64,000 nt of DNA from Cohnella thailandensis (GTDB lineage: Bacteria > Bacillota > Bacilli > Paenibacillales > Paenibacillaceae). Location: contig NZ_JACJVQ010000004.1 of assembly GCF_014212135.1 (NCBI RefSeq), positions 1 through 64,000 of the forward strand. Reading direction: 5' to 3'. Of the stretch, positions 43,360-51,607 are shown piece by piece (positions within the stretch are counted from its first letter, which is position 1; each line of letters begins with the position of its first letter). The position numbers were made by a program, and so were the translations under genes. The notes beneath the pieces were generated by a model. That model had not been told where the DNA came from. It saw only the letters and a program-made list of their open reading frames with translations, and made no database searches.

Positions 43360-44201
43360 GCAAGGGACAGGGGCGCAAGCAAGCGATTCTGGGGCTGATT
43401 ATGGTCAGCCCCTCGTTCCTTCTTCTGCTGATCGTCGTCGTTCTGCCGATCGCGCAGTCGTTCGTCGTCAGCCTCCGCGAGGAGTCCGGGGGGATCGGGC
43501 TGGGCCGGTACGCCTACCTGTTCGAGGACAAGGGGATGCGCGACAACCTGATCTTCACGCTGCGAATCACCCTCGTCTCGTGCGCGCTCGTGCTTGCCGT
43601 CAGCTACGCGATGGCGCTGTACATGCGCTTCAGCGACGGGCGGCTGGTCGATTGGATCCGCCGAACGTACATGATTCCGTTGTTCATCCCCGGCGTGATC
43701 GCCACCTACGGTCTGATGAACCTGCTCGGCAATCACGGCTGGCTATCCCGGTTTCTGCTGGTTTTCGGGATCGAGCTGCCTCGCATCATTTTCGACCAGA
43801 AGGGCATTATCATCGCGAATTTATGGTTCAACATCCCGTTCGCCACGATGCTGCTCAGCTCCGCCATGGCGGGCATTCCGGCGTCTGTCATCGAGAGCGC
43901 GAGGGACGTGGGAGCGGGCAAGCTCGCCATCTTCTTCCGGGTCATCTTCCCGCTGTCGTTCAAGACCTTCCTCGTGGCGCTGACGTTCGTCTTCATGGGT
44001 GTGATCGGGTCGTTCACGGCGCCGTTCCTGCTCGGACCGAACGCCCCGCAGATGCTCGGGGTGTCGATGGAACAAATCTTCGGCGTGTTCCGGGAGCGCG
44101 AGCAAGCGGCGGCACTGGCGTTCTTCACGTTTCTGCTGTGCTCGGCGCTCGGTTACTTCTATATCCGCTCGATGGCGCAGGAGGAGGCCTCCCGGTCCTG
44201 A
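43356..44201 (+). CDS. ABC transporter permease (PotB-like)
   Basis: A 281-residue permease partner of the PotC-like protein. The EAA loop is ESARDVGAGKLAIFFRVIFP. It overlaps the binding-protein stop by ATGA, and a strong terminator follows, ending the operon. Confidence 0.9.
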   Translation: MSKGQGRKQAILGLIMVSPSFLLLLIVVVLPIAQSFVVSLREESGGIGLGRYAYLFEDKGMRDNLIFTLRITLVSCALVLAVSYAMALYMRFSDGRLVDWIRRTYMIPLFIPGVIATYGLMNLLGNHGWLSRFLLVFGIELPRIIFDQKGIIIANLWFNIPFATMLLSSAMAGIPASVIESARDVGAGKLAIFFRVIFPLSFKTFLVALTFVFMGVIGSFTAPFLLGPNAPQMLGVSMEQIFGVFREREQAAALAFFTFLLCSALGYFYIRSMAQEEASRS

Positions 44202-44216
44202 CGCTCGCGAGCAAAG

Positions 44217-44243
44217 AAAGACGCGCCTGACGGCGCGTCTTTT
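44217..44243 (+). terminator. Terminator of the ABC/PHP operon
   Basis: AAAGACGCGCC and GGCGCGTCTTT around TGAC, then TTA. It differs by only one loop base from the hairpin at 44836-44861. Confidence 0.85.
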
Positions 44244-44385
44244 AGATAGTCGAAAAAATCGACTAACGGAGCATCGAAGGAGACAGGTGAAGGCTAGATA
44301 GTCGAAAAAATCGACTAACGGAGCATCGAAGGAGAAAGGTGAAGGCTAGATAGTCGAAAAAATCGACTAACGGAGCATCGAAGAG
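44243..44385 (+). repeat. Three 52-bp tandem repeats with internal hairpin
   Basis: Copies start at 44243, 44295 and 44347 (exact 52-base period; one substitution between the first two, the last copy truncated after about 38 bases). Each holds the perfect hairpin TAGTCGAAAAAATCGACTA followed by ACGGAGCATCGAAG. No reading frame is evident. Confidence 0.9.
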
Positions 44386-44421
44386 GATCGTTCCGGGCGC
44401 TGCCGCCCCGCAACCAACAAC

Positions 44422-44456
44422 AAGCAGGCCGCCTCCCCGAGGGAGACGGCCTGCTT
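44422..44456 (-). terminator. Terminator of the permease fragment
   Basis: AAGCAGGCCGCCTCCC pairs with GGGAGACGGCCTGCTT (one mismatch) around CGAG. Read on the minus strand it follows the permease stop codon. Confidence 0.7.
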
Positions 44457-44472
44457 GGGCAGAACGTTGCGA

Positions 44473-44835
44473 TCAGCCCTTAACAGCCCCGGCAACAACG
44501 CCTTTGACGATGTACTTCTGCAAGAAGATAAACACGATGATCGAAGGCAGGACGGCCAGCACCATGGCGGTCATCGCGTACTGCCAGTCGGACGTGTATT
44601 GACCGACGAAGGTGTACGCGGCGAGCGTCAGCGTCTTGGTCGAAGGCGAGCCGTTGACCATGAGCAGCGGGAGCAGGAAGTCGTTCCGGATCCACATGAC
44701 GCCGATGATGATGATCGTCGTCGTGACCGACTTCAGTTGCGGGAAGATGACGGAGAAGAACAGGCGGAAGCCGGAGGCTCCGTCGATCGTCGCGCTCTCG
44801 TCGATCTCGCGCGGGACTTCGTTCTCGACAGCTTG
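44473..44835 (-). pseudogene. 3' fragment of a sugar ABC permease (MalG-like)
   Basis: Minus-strand translation gives VENEVPREIDESATIDGASG, then FRLFFSVIFPQLKSVTTTII, and onward to the CUT1 permease ending VKGVVAGAVKG. The EAA loop and last two membrane segments are present, but the first ~60% of the gene is missing. The break lies at the hairpin at 44836-44861, whose near-copy stands at 44217-44243. No other CUT1 components are nearby. Confidence 0.85.
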
Positions 44836-44861
44836 AAAGACGCGCCCGACGGCGCGTCTTT
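44836..44861 (-). terminator. Hairpin after the drug exporter gene
   Basis: AAAGACGCGCC and GGCGCGTCTTT around CGAC. It follows the minus-strand exporter gene by about 65 bases and abuts the broken permease. Confidence 0.7.
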
Positions 44862-44926
44862 CTTTATCTTTTTATAAATCATCAGAGTCCGTCAGCTTCT
44901 GACCATTCTTAATCGAGCGTTCGGCG

Positions 44927-46414
44927 TCAGTGTCCGGCCAGCATGCTCTCCTCCGCCCGTACTTCGCCGGATCCGCTCTTCTGCGCGGCCGGTTTGACGC
45001 GGCGGATGAACAGGCTGAGCACGAAGCCGACGATCGCGAAGCCCGAGGTCAGAAGGAACGTGTCGCCGAACGCGCCGACGGCCGCCTCGAGCGGGTTAGG
45101 GCCTTTGTAGGCGGCCATGACCTTATCGCTATGCGTGGACAGATAGCCGGTCAGACCGGCGACCGCGAAGGAGACGATGACCTGCTGGGCCGAGTTGGTG
45201 AGCGGCGTGACGCGGCCGACCAGATCCTTGGGCGCCGTATTGAGGATGTAGGTGTTCATCGTCATCATGGACAGCCCCATGCCGCAGCCGAGCAGGAACA
45301 GATTCAGCATGATAACGTAAAGCGGACGGTCGAGCGTGATTTGCGACATGATCAGCAGCGCCGCGGAGATGAACAGCGTGCCGGTGATGACGATCGGGCG
45401 CGCGCCGATGCGGTCGAACAGACGGCCGCCTATCGGCATGCAGAGCATGGAGCCCAGTGCCTGAGGCAGCAGGATGAGACCGGTCTCAAGCGGCGTGTAG
45501 CCCTTGACTTGCTGCAGCATGAGCGGGAAGAGAATGATGGAGCCGAACAGCGCCGCATATAGAATCCAGGACAGGATAATGCCCTGCGTGAACGCGAAGG
45601 TGCGGAAGACGCGCAGCTCCAGCAGCGGCTGACGGTGCCTCAGCTCGACGAAGATGAACAGCAGCAGACTGACGCCGCCGACGATCAGGCCGGTCAGCGT
45701 ACGGGAGGAGCCCCAGTCCGTGCCGCCCTCGCTGACGCCGAACGCGAGCATGGCGAAGGCGACCGGGCCAAGGATCATGCCGAGAATGTCGAGCGCCGGC
45801 GGTTTGCCGCGTTCGAATACGGGCAGGTAGCGCCATGCGACGATCACGGCGGCGACGCCGATCGGCAGGTTGATCAGGAAAATCCAGTGCCAAGAGACAT
45901 ACTCGACGAAGTAACCCGACAAGACCGGTCCGAGCGCGGGCGCGAGCAGAATCGGGATGCCGAGAACGCCCATGACGGCGCCGCGCTTCTCGGGCGGCGA
46001 GATGCGGAAGACGAGCGCCATGCCGATCGGCGCGACCATGCCGCCGCCGATCCCCTGGATGATGCGGAATACGACGAGCTGCTCCGTGTTCGTCGCGAGC
46101 GCGCAGAGAGCGGAGCCGAGCGAGAACAGCACGATCGTCGCGATGAAGATGCGCTTGGAGCCGAACTTGTCGGTCATCCAGCCCGCGAGAGGGATAACGG
46201 CCGACAGCGCCAGCGTATAGCCGGTGACGGCCCACTGCAGATGATGCAGGGTCGTGCCGAAGTCGTCGACCAGCGTCGGGATCGCTACGTTGACGACGGT
46301 CGTATCAAGGATAACCATAAACATGCCGATAATAACGGCGAGGAGCGGCGGCAGCAGCTTGAGCAGCGAGAAGGGCGCTGCGACGTCAGGCGAAGCCGAA
46401 CGCGAGTTTGCCAT
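44927..46414 (-). CDS. DHA2-family multidrug efflux MFS transporter
   Basis: A 495-residue, 14-helix exporter of the EmrB/QacA type. The opening reads VIIGMFMVILDTTVVNVAIP (the D1 motif LDTTVVNVALP), followed by WVTGYTLALS-like text and the antiporter motif C region PALGPVLSGYFVEYVSWHW. Start ATG 46414 has AAAGGATGG upstream on the minus strand. It is divergent from a TetR gene and separated by a palindrome, so it is probably repressed by that TetR. Confidence 0.92.
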   Translation of the reverse strand: MANSRSASPDVAAPFSLLKLLPPLLAVIIGMFMVILDTTVVNVAIPTLVDDFGTTLHHLQWAVTGYTLALSAVIPLAGWMTDKFGSKRIFIATIVLFSLGSALCALATNTEQLVVFRIIQGIGGGMVAPIGMALVFRISPPEKRGAVMGVLGIPILLAPALGPVLSGYFVEYVSWHWIFLINLPIGVAAVIVAWRYLPVFERGKPPALDILGMILGPVAFAMLAFGVSEGGTDWGSSRTLTGLIVGGVSLLLFIFVELRHRQPLLELRVFRTFAFTQGIILSWILYAALFGSIILFPLMLQQVKGYTPLETGLILLPQALGSMLCMPIGGRLFDRIGARPIVITGTLFISAALLIMSQITLDRPLYVIMLNLFLLGCGMGLSMMTMNTYILNTAPKDLVGRVTPLTNSAQQVIVSFAVAGLTGYLSTHSDKVMAAYKGPNPLEAAVGAFGDTFLLTSGFAIVGFVLSLFIRRVKPAAQKSGSGEVRAEESMLAGH

Positions 46415-46480
46415 ATGAATTCCATCCTTTCCCAAATAACGGACTGAACCTTGACGGAAGCATGATTTTCCGTTAACGTT

Positions 46481-46516
46481 ATGACTAATCAGTTTTAACA
46501 AAAACCCTTCAGTCAT
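46481..46516. promoter_or_regulatory. TetR operator between exporter and regulator
   Basis: ATGACT at 46481-46486 and AGTCAT at 46511-46516 form outer arms, with GTTTT/AAAAC arms inside. The palindrome lies in the shared divergent promoter region. Confidence 0.5.
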
Positions 46517-46584
46517 AAAAGGCTACAGGCCTATTTGTATCGCGTTTGGCAACCTTTGTCAATCCTTATTTTTCGGGAGGGCCT

Positions 46585-47481
46585 ATGAGTATTCTCAAAA
46601 ATAAAATCGTGGAGTCGGCCGAGCGGCTGTTCGCGGAGAAGGGCTACGAGGCGACGTCCATCCAGGATATTGCGGACGATTGCAGCATCGCCAAGGGCTC
46701 GCTGTACAAGTTTTTTCCTTCCAAGGAGGACCTCTACATCGAGATCATGGAGGTGCATTTCGCGCGGATCATGGAGGAATCCGCGCGGATCCGCGAGCAA
46801 AAGGAGCTGTCGCCGCGCGAGCTGTTCGTCGAGGAGATCCGGCACCAGCTCGATTATTTCTTCCATCACGGCTTGTTCGTGGCCAATTCGCTGAAGGAGA
46901 AGCCGCCGATCTCCGGCGACAAGCTCGGTCCGCTGCTCTTCCGCAAGCGCGCCAGACTGCTCAACTTCAATCGCGGGGTGCTGCAGCGCCGCTATGGGGA
47001 GGCGCTCGAGCCGCACGTCTGGGATGCGGTCATGATCCTGAACGCGATGGCGAAGGAGTACCTTCACCTGATGAAGACGTCCGCCAAGCCGCTCTCGATT
47101 CCGGCGCTGGCGGCGTACTTCGCCGATCGGATGGACGATCTGGTTGCGGGCTTGCTCGCGCGGAAGGCGGAGCCTTTGCTCCCTGCCAGCCTGATGAAGG
47201 AATTCGAGTCCGAGCAGCCGGAGACGCTGCGGGAATCGATCGAGCGCTGCGGCGCCGTGGTCCTCGAGCGGGCGGCCTCCACGATCCGCGAGCTGAGCGT
47301 GCCCAACGCGCGCAAGCGGGAATTGGAGCAGATCCTGGAGCTGCTTCGGGAAGAGGGGGAGAAGGACGAGCCGAGGCGCTTCCTCGTCACGGCGCTGCTG
47401 AACGAGCTGGCTACCGAGCACGAGCTCGCGCCTTATGCCGCGCGCATGCGTCTATGGTCGGAGCAACTGCTTAAGTCTTAG
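46585..47481 (+). CDS. TetR-family transcriptional regulator
   Basis: A 298-residue regulator, longer than the usual ~200. The DNA-binding part is IVESAERLFAEKGYEATSIQ and then DIADDCSIAKGSLYKFFPSK, the classic TetR helix-turn-helix. The long C-terminal ligand domain is helical and rich in Glu/Arg/Leu. Start ATG 46585 follows GGGAGGGCCT. Divergent from the DHA2 exporter. Confidence 0.92.
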   Translation: MSILKNKIVESAERLFAEKGYEATSIQDIADDCSIAKGSLYKFFPSKEDLYIEIMEVHFARIMEESARIREQKELSPRELFVEEIRHQLDYFFHHGLFVANSLKEKPPISGDKLGPLLFRKRARLLNFNRGVLQRRYGEALEPHVWDAVMILNAMAKEYLHLMKTSAKPLSIPALAAYFADRMDDLVAGLLARKAEPLLPASLMKEFESEQPETLRESIERCGAVVLERAASTIRELSVPNARKRELEQILELLREEGEKDEPRRFLVTALLNELATEHELAPYAARMRLWSEQLLKS

Positions 47482-47517
47482 GGCAGCTTATCAAGAACAT
47501 ACCTGAAACATTAGAAT

Positions 47518-47540
47518 CCGCGCCATGCGCGGGTTTTTTT
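47518..47540 (+). terminator. Terminator after the TetR gene
   Basis: CCGCGC and GCGCGG around CAT, followed by GTTTTTTT. Confidence 0.9.
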
Positions 47541-47615
47541 GCATCCAAGTCGGCAATAAACGAACGGGCAGTTTGGCGCAACATGGCTGTCCGCAATTAA
47601 TTTCAGGTTTACCCC

Positions 47616-47646
47616 TTGAACCTTACGTAACGTAATGATTTATTGT
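47616..47646 (+). promoter_or_regulatory. MerR-type promoter before the DHFR-like gene
   Basis: TTGAAC at 47616-47621 and TATTGT at 47641-47646 are separated by an over-long 19-base spacer holding the palindrome TTACGTAACGTAA. This is the layout of promoters activated by MerR-family regulators. Confidence 0.55.
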
Positions 47647-47725
47647 GAACGTAACAGCAGGACAAACACAGGACAACAGACCAAACATTGCACAAGATAA
47701 ATTCGAAAGCGGAGGAGAAACGGAC

Positions 47726-48295
47726 ATGAGAAAACTCGTATTGTTCATGCATGTATCGCTCGATGGGTATGCGTCGGATTCGAACGGAGGACTGGATTGG
47801 ATTCCGTACAACGAGGAATTAGAGAAATACGCCGAGGAGGTCGTAGCCGAAGTCGGCTCTCCCGTATACGGGCGTACGACGTATCGGATGATGGAGAGCT
47901 ACTGGCCCGCGGTGCTGGAGGATCCGAATGCGTCGAAGCACGAGTTGGAGCATGCCAAATGGCTGCAGGATGTTAAGAAGATCGTCATCTCCGGCACGAT
48001 GGACAAGGCGGAATGGAACCATACGATGCTGATCAAGGACAATATCGCAGAAGAAATCAAGGCGCTAAAGGAGCAGCCTGGCCAAAATCTCGTTATCTTT
48101 GGCAGCCCGGGGGCTGCGAAGACGCTTCTTGAGCTCGGCCTGATCGACGAATTCCTGCTGACGATTTGTCCGGTCGTCCTGGGCGGAGGAAAATCAGTAT
48201 TCGACGGCGGCGTCGAGAAAATCAGGCTCAAGCTGCTGTCCAGCCGAACGTTCAAGTCGGGCATTATCGCGACCCGCTATGAGTTGGAGAAATAG
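47726..48295 (+). CDS. Dihydrofolate reductase-family (RibD C-terminal) protein
   Basis: A 189-residue protein of the DHFR/RibD reductase fold, common as stand-alone genes in Bacillales: MRKLVLFMHVSLDGYASDSN, VYGRTTYRMMESYWP, and the end GGGKSVFDGGVEKIRLKLL. Substrate unknown; not the housekeeping DfrA. Start ATG 47726 follows CGGAGGAG. Preceded by a MerR-type promoter. Confidence 0.87.
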   Translation: MRKLVLFMHVSLDGYASDSNGGLDWIPYNEELEKYAEEVVAEVGSPVYGRTTYRMMESYWPAVLEDPNASKHELEHAKWLQDVKKIVISGTMDKAEWNHTMLIKDNIAEEIKALKEQPGQNLVIFGSPGAAKTLLELGLIDEFLLTICPVVLGGGKSVFDGGVEKIRLKLLSSRTFKSGIIATRYELEK

Positions 48296-48319
48296 TCGTG
48301 CCGTACAAGGTGTTCCGCT

Positions 48320-48392
48320 CTAACGGGAGCTATAGCTCAAAATGCACCACGGCAGCCAGCCAACAAGCGCGGCTGCCGTTTTCATTCAACTA
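48320..48392 (+). repeat. 73-bp dispersed repeat, copy A
   Basis: Identical at 71 of 73 positions to 50204-50276. It contains the hairpin ACGGCAGCC/GGCTGCCGT followed by TTTTC, so it can act as a terminator for the DHFR-like gene. Confidence 0.85.
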
Positions 48393-48500
48393 ACGGGCAG
48401 TTTAACACAGCAAATATTATGAAACCGAACAACATCCTGCGAGTTATGACTAGACTAATTGCCTTCCCCTAAAGGGCTATTTTTTATTTAATCTTTTTTC

Positions 48501-48531
48501 TTGACCTTTACATTAATGTGAAGCTTTATAG
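48501..48531 (+). promoter_or_regulatory. MerR-type promoter of the merR gene
   Basis: TTGACC at 48501-48506, then a 19-base spacer with the palindrome CTTTACATTAATGTGAAG, then TTATAG at 48526-48531. The spacing and the centred palindrome are diagnostic of MerR-family control, here probably autogenous. Confidence 0.7.
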
Positions 48532-48566
48532 TTAAGCTAACGTTCCCAATCGATGAGGTGATCGTT

Positions 48567-48950
48567 TTGAAGATCGGAAAGGTAAGAAAAATAACTGGCG
48601 TTAGTGCCCGTTCGATTCGTTATTATGAGGAGAAAGGATTGATCCAAACATCTCGTCAAGAAAATAATTATAGAGAATATGACGAGAAGACAATCGAATC
48701 CATTAACACAATTCAACTTTATTTAGGATTAGGGCTGACAACTGACCAAATTCGGGACATTATCTTCTGTAGATTTCCTGAGCGACAGGAGCATAAAGAT
48801 AAAGACGTCTATTGTGAGGAATTGCTGCTTATGTATCAGTCGAAAATGCACGAGATTAACCAACAATTAGAGGCTTTAACCAAAGCGAAGTTCAATTTGG
48901 CTGAAAAAATCAATCGGATGGTGCAAAAACGGAAGGAGGATAATGAATGA
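48567..48950 (+). CDS. MerR-family transcriptional regulator
   Basis: A 127-residue regulator: KIGKVRKITGVSARSIRYYE (winged helix with the R-Y-Y-E motif), EKGLIQTSRQENNYREYDEK, and a long coiled-coil dimer helix. The C-terminal part lacks a metal-type Cys cluster. Start TTG 48567 lies six bases after GAGGTGAT. It overlaps the next gene by four bases (ATGA), so the NmrA-like gene was probably its target and partner. Confidence 0.9.
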   Translation: MKIGKVRKITGVSARSIRYYEEKGLIQTSRQENNYREYDEKTIESINTIQLYLGLGLTTDQIRDIIFCRFPERQEHKDKDVYCEELLLMYQSKMHEINQQLEALTKAKFNLAEKINRMVQKRKEDNE

Positions 48951-49777
48951 CTATATTAGTTGCTGGGGCAACGGGAACCGTAGGGCGGCATGTCGTGGAC
49001 CAACTTCTTCAAAGGGGGCAAAAGGTACGTGCATTGACACGTAATCCGCAGCTAGCCAATCTTCCTCATGGTGTAGAGGTTGTCGCGGGAGATTTAAGTG
49101 ATCCAAATACGCTAGTTTCTGCGTTGGTTGGCATCAGCGGCATGCATTTAATTACAACAGGTGCCGAATATGCCCCGTTACAAACAGGACCAGAAATCGT
49201 TGAGCTTGCTGAGAAGGCCGGGGTGCGAAGGGTTACAGTTTTGTGGAACGGAGAGAAGGGCCCTTTTGAGAAGGCGGTTGAGTCAAGCAGTCTGGAGTGG
49301 ACTCAGCTTTAAGCTTTTGAATTTATGGCAAACGCACGGAAATGGGCGAACTCTATACGCTCCGAGGGGGTTGTTCGAGACCTGTTCGGAGGAACACTGA
49401 TTGCTCCTGTTCATGAAGCCGATATTGGAAGAGTCGCAGCAGTTGCACTAACTGGGGAAGGTCATGCAGGTCATATATATACATTAACAGGGCCTGAGAG
49501 TTTGTCGGTTCAAGATAAAGTTCGGATAATCAGTGAGGTTATTGGACGTGAAATTCAATTTATCGAAAGCTCTGAAGAAGAAGAACGTGAACAGATGAGG
49601 AAAATGGGTGTTCAGGAGGATGCAATAGATTACGTGATTCGTTGGCACCTTAATCCGCCTAAATCTGCTTATACCGTTATGTCGACAGTGGAGGAAGTAA
49701 CAGGACACAAACCGTATACGTTCGCAGAGTGGGTTAGGGAGAATGCAGGATTTTTTATCAATTCGGATAATGCTTGA
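48947..49777 (+). pseudogene. NmrA-like NAD(P)-binding protein with in-frame stop
   Basis: Both parts are in one frame: residues 1-121 start MTILVAGATGTVGRHVVDQL and end SSLEWTQL, then TAA at 49310-49312, then AFEFMANARKWANSIRSEGV and onward to HKPYTFAEWVRENAGFF. Homologues read straight through this point (typically L-R/K-P-x-x-F-M-x-N). A single nonsense codon therefore splits a 276-codon gene. The second half could only be made by readthrough or internal start. Confidence 0.85.
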
Positions 49778-49787
49778 ATCTATGTAA

Positions 49788-50207
49788 AACCGAACTATGG
49801 TACCTCTGCGTGTTATCAGTGAAAATCTGGGAGTTACGGTCAACTGGTTGGATTCGGCAGTCGTGCTCACAAAAAGCAATGTGGAGGTAATTTTACAGCT
49901 GAATAGCAATAAGGCAGTCATAAATGGTAAAACGGTGCTGTTTGATGCTAAACCCTATCTAAAGAATAATCGCACGATGGTTCCGCTTCGTTTTATTGCA
50001 GAGGCGTTCGGTTGCGATGTCAGTTATAGCAACAATGCAGTAACCGTCGAAACCAAGCCATTGATTATCGATGGTGTGACGGTCAAAGCATTGCAACAAG
50101 AATACTATCTGACTATGGGGAGCGTAGTAAATCAAGGGTACGACAGCTTAATGACCCAAGAAAACGAGGCTGCCGATGGGATTGATCAGCGGCCATTGTT
50201 GCGCTAA
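49788..50207 (+). pseudogene. Fragment of a stalk-domain (copper amine oxidase N-like) protein
   Basis: The translation NRTMVPLRVISENLGVTVNW, then VILQLNSNKAVINGKTVLFD, NNRTMVPLRFIAEAFGCDV shows two copy-like units of the copper amine oxidase N-terminal/stalk domain common in secreted Paenibacillaceae proteins. It has no signal peptide or start with ribosome-binding site: coding text begins right after a TAA. The 3' end runs into the 73-bp repeat, whose TAA supplies the stop. So it is truncated at both ends. Confidence 0.75.
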
Positions 50208-50276
50208 CGGGAACTATAGCTCAAAATGCACGACGGCAGCCAGCCAACAAGCGCGGCTGCCGTTTTCATTCAACTA
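50204..50276 (+). repeat. 73-bp dispersed repeat, copy B
   Basis: Matches copy A (48320-48392) except at two positions. It ends exactly where the IS110 element begins. Confidence 0.85.
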
Positions 50277-50398
50277 TACCAGCTAATAGCTTGTCAACAT
50301 TACCAGTAAAGTTAACTGAGTTCATATGATATATTGAAAAATAAGCACGTCAAATAACCCTCCAACTTGACTTGGAAGGTTATACCAATGGTTTTTTG

Positions 50399-51607
50399 TT
50401 ATGCATCACGAAAGGTCTTTTTGCTTTTTAGAATGGCGTGTAACCAATGAACTAGCTTATTAGCGCATGCAACTAGAGCCACCTTGTGAGGCTTTCCCTC
50501 AGCTCTTTTACGTTCGTAGAACTCTTTCAGGCGCGTATTACGTGAACGAATCAGTCCGCACTGTACAGCCATAACTAGGGCATAACGAAGTTGTCGTGAA
50601 CCACGTTTGGTGATTCGGTTTCGAGTTGCTGTGAATTTCCCTGAAGCAAAGACACTTGGATCAATTCCAGCAAAAGCGACTAGTTTTTTGGGATGATCAA
50701 ATCGGTCGATTTCCCCAACTTCGGATAAAATTGTTGCAGCAATTTTATGGCCAATACCGGGAATCGACTGGATTAAATCATATTCTTCAATTTCTTTTGC
50801 CAGGGCATCTATGTTCTGTTCCAATTCAGCGAGATGCTCTTGGTATTGAAGAATAATTGAGATTAAGATCTTCAAATTAATTAAGTGGCTTGCATATAGT
50901 GTTTGTTGAAACGGATTTTGTTTTGCAGCATCTAGCATCCGCTGAGCGCGTTCGTTAATCCAGTTCTCTGAACGCCCTCGTTTAGATGGGAGAAGTGCTT
51001 TAATCTTCGTTTTAATCGTCTCTTCATCGGATTGCAAAACCGAGTACGATGTTGGGAATTCATATAATAATCGCAGTGAAACACTTGAATACATAGCCCC
51101 AAAGACGCCCTTGTAGGCAGGGAATACTTGATCTAAAACAGCTTGGAATTGTAATTTAGTCTGCACGCACATCTTCGAGAAGGATTCAAATTGCCGCGTC
51201 AGATAGCGCAAATCAAGTAACCGCACGCCTCTTTTTCTAAACGGTTCGAACTCTTCTTTGTAGTGAAGCTCACCAAGAAGATAAGCATCGGCAGCATCCG
51301 TTTTTACTTTACGGAGATTTGTTTTTCTTAGTCGATTTGAAATGAGCGGGTTAATCACGATGTAAACATACTGGTGCTCCTCTAAGAATTGAACAACAGG
51401 ACTTTGATAATGTCCGGTCGCTTCAAGAATAAGCGTTGGACGTTGACCAGATTCGCGCTCAACATCATGAATAGCTTGAAGCAATTGCAAAAGTCCATCT
51501 CGTGTATGAGCGAATTGAAAGGTCCCTCTGAAAGGTTTTCCCCGATCTAAAAAGGCCTGTCCATGGCTTTCTCCTTTTGAAATATCTAGCCCTATTACAG
51601 GATTCAT
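50399..51607 (-). CDS. IS110-family DEDD transposase
   Basis: A 402-residue recombinase. The N-terminal RuvC-like domain has VIGLDISKGESHGQAFLDRG with the first Asp, LILEATGHYQ with Glu, and KTDAADAYLLGEL with the D-x-x-D pair. The C-terminal Tnp20 domain has IQSIPGIGHKIAATILSEVG and the catalytic-Ser region of the family, FAGIDPSVFASGKF. It appears intact. The start is ATG 51607, after GGAGAGAT; a longer frame upstream is in the non-coding end. Confidence 0.95.
   Translation of the reverse strand: MNPVIGLDISKGESHGQAFLDRGKPFRGTFQFAHTRDGLLQLLQAIHDVERESGQRPTLILEATGHYQSPVVQFLEEHQYVYIVINPLISNRLRKTNLRKVKTDAADAYLLGELHYKEEFEPFRKRGVRLLDLRYLTRQFESFSKMCVQTKLQFQAVLDQVFPAYKGVFGAMYSSVSLRLLYEFPTSYSVLQSDEETIKTKIKALLPSKRGRSENWINERAQRMLDAAKQNPFQQTLYASHLINLKILISIILQYQEHLAELEQNIDALAKEIEEYDLIQSIPGIGHKIAATILSEVGEIDRFDHPKKLVAFAGIDPSVFASGKFTATRNRITKRGSRQLRYALVMAVQCGLIRSRNTRLKEFYERKRAEGKPHKVALVACANKLVHWLHAILKSKKTFRDA

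Noticed and set aside
44243-44385. CRISPR array
   Set aside because: The repeat units are contiguous 52-base copies with no variable spacers.
44930-46447. Plus-strand frames opposite the DHA2 exporter
   Set aside because: Highly charged, motif-free antisense shadows of a hydrophobic membrane protein gene.
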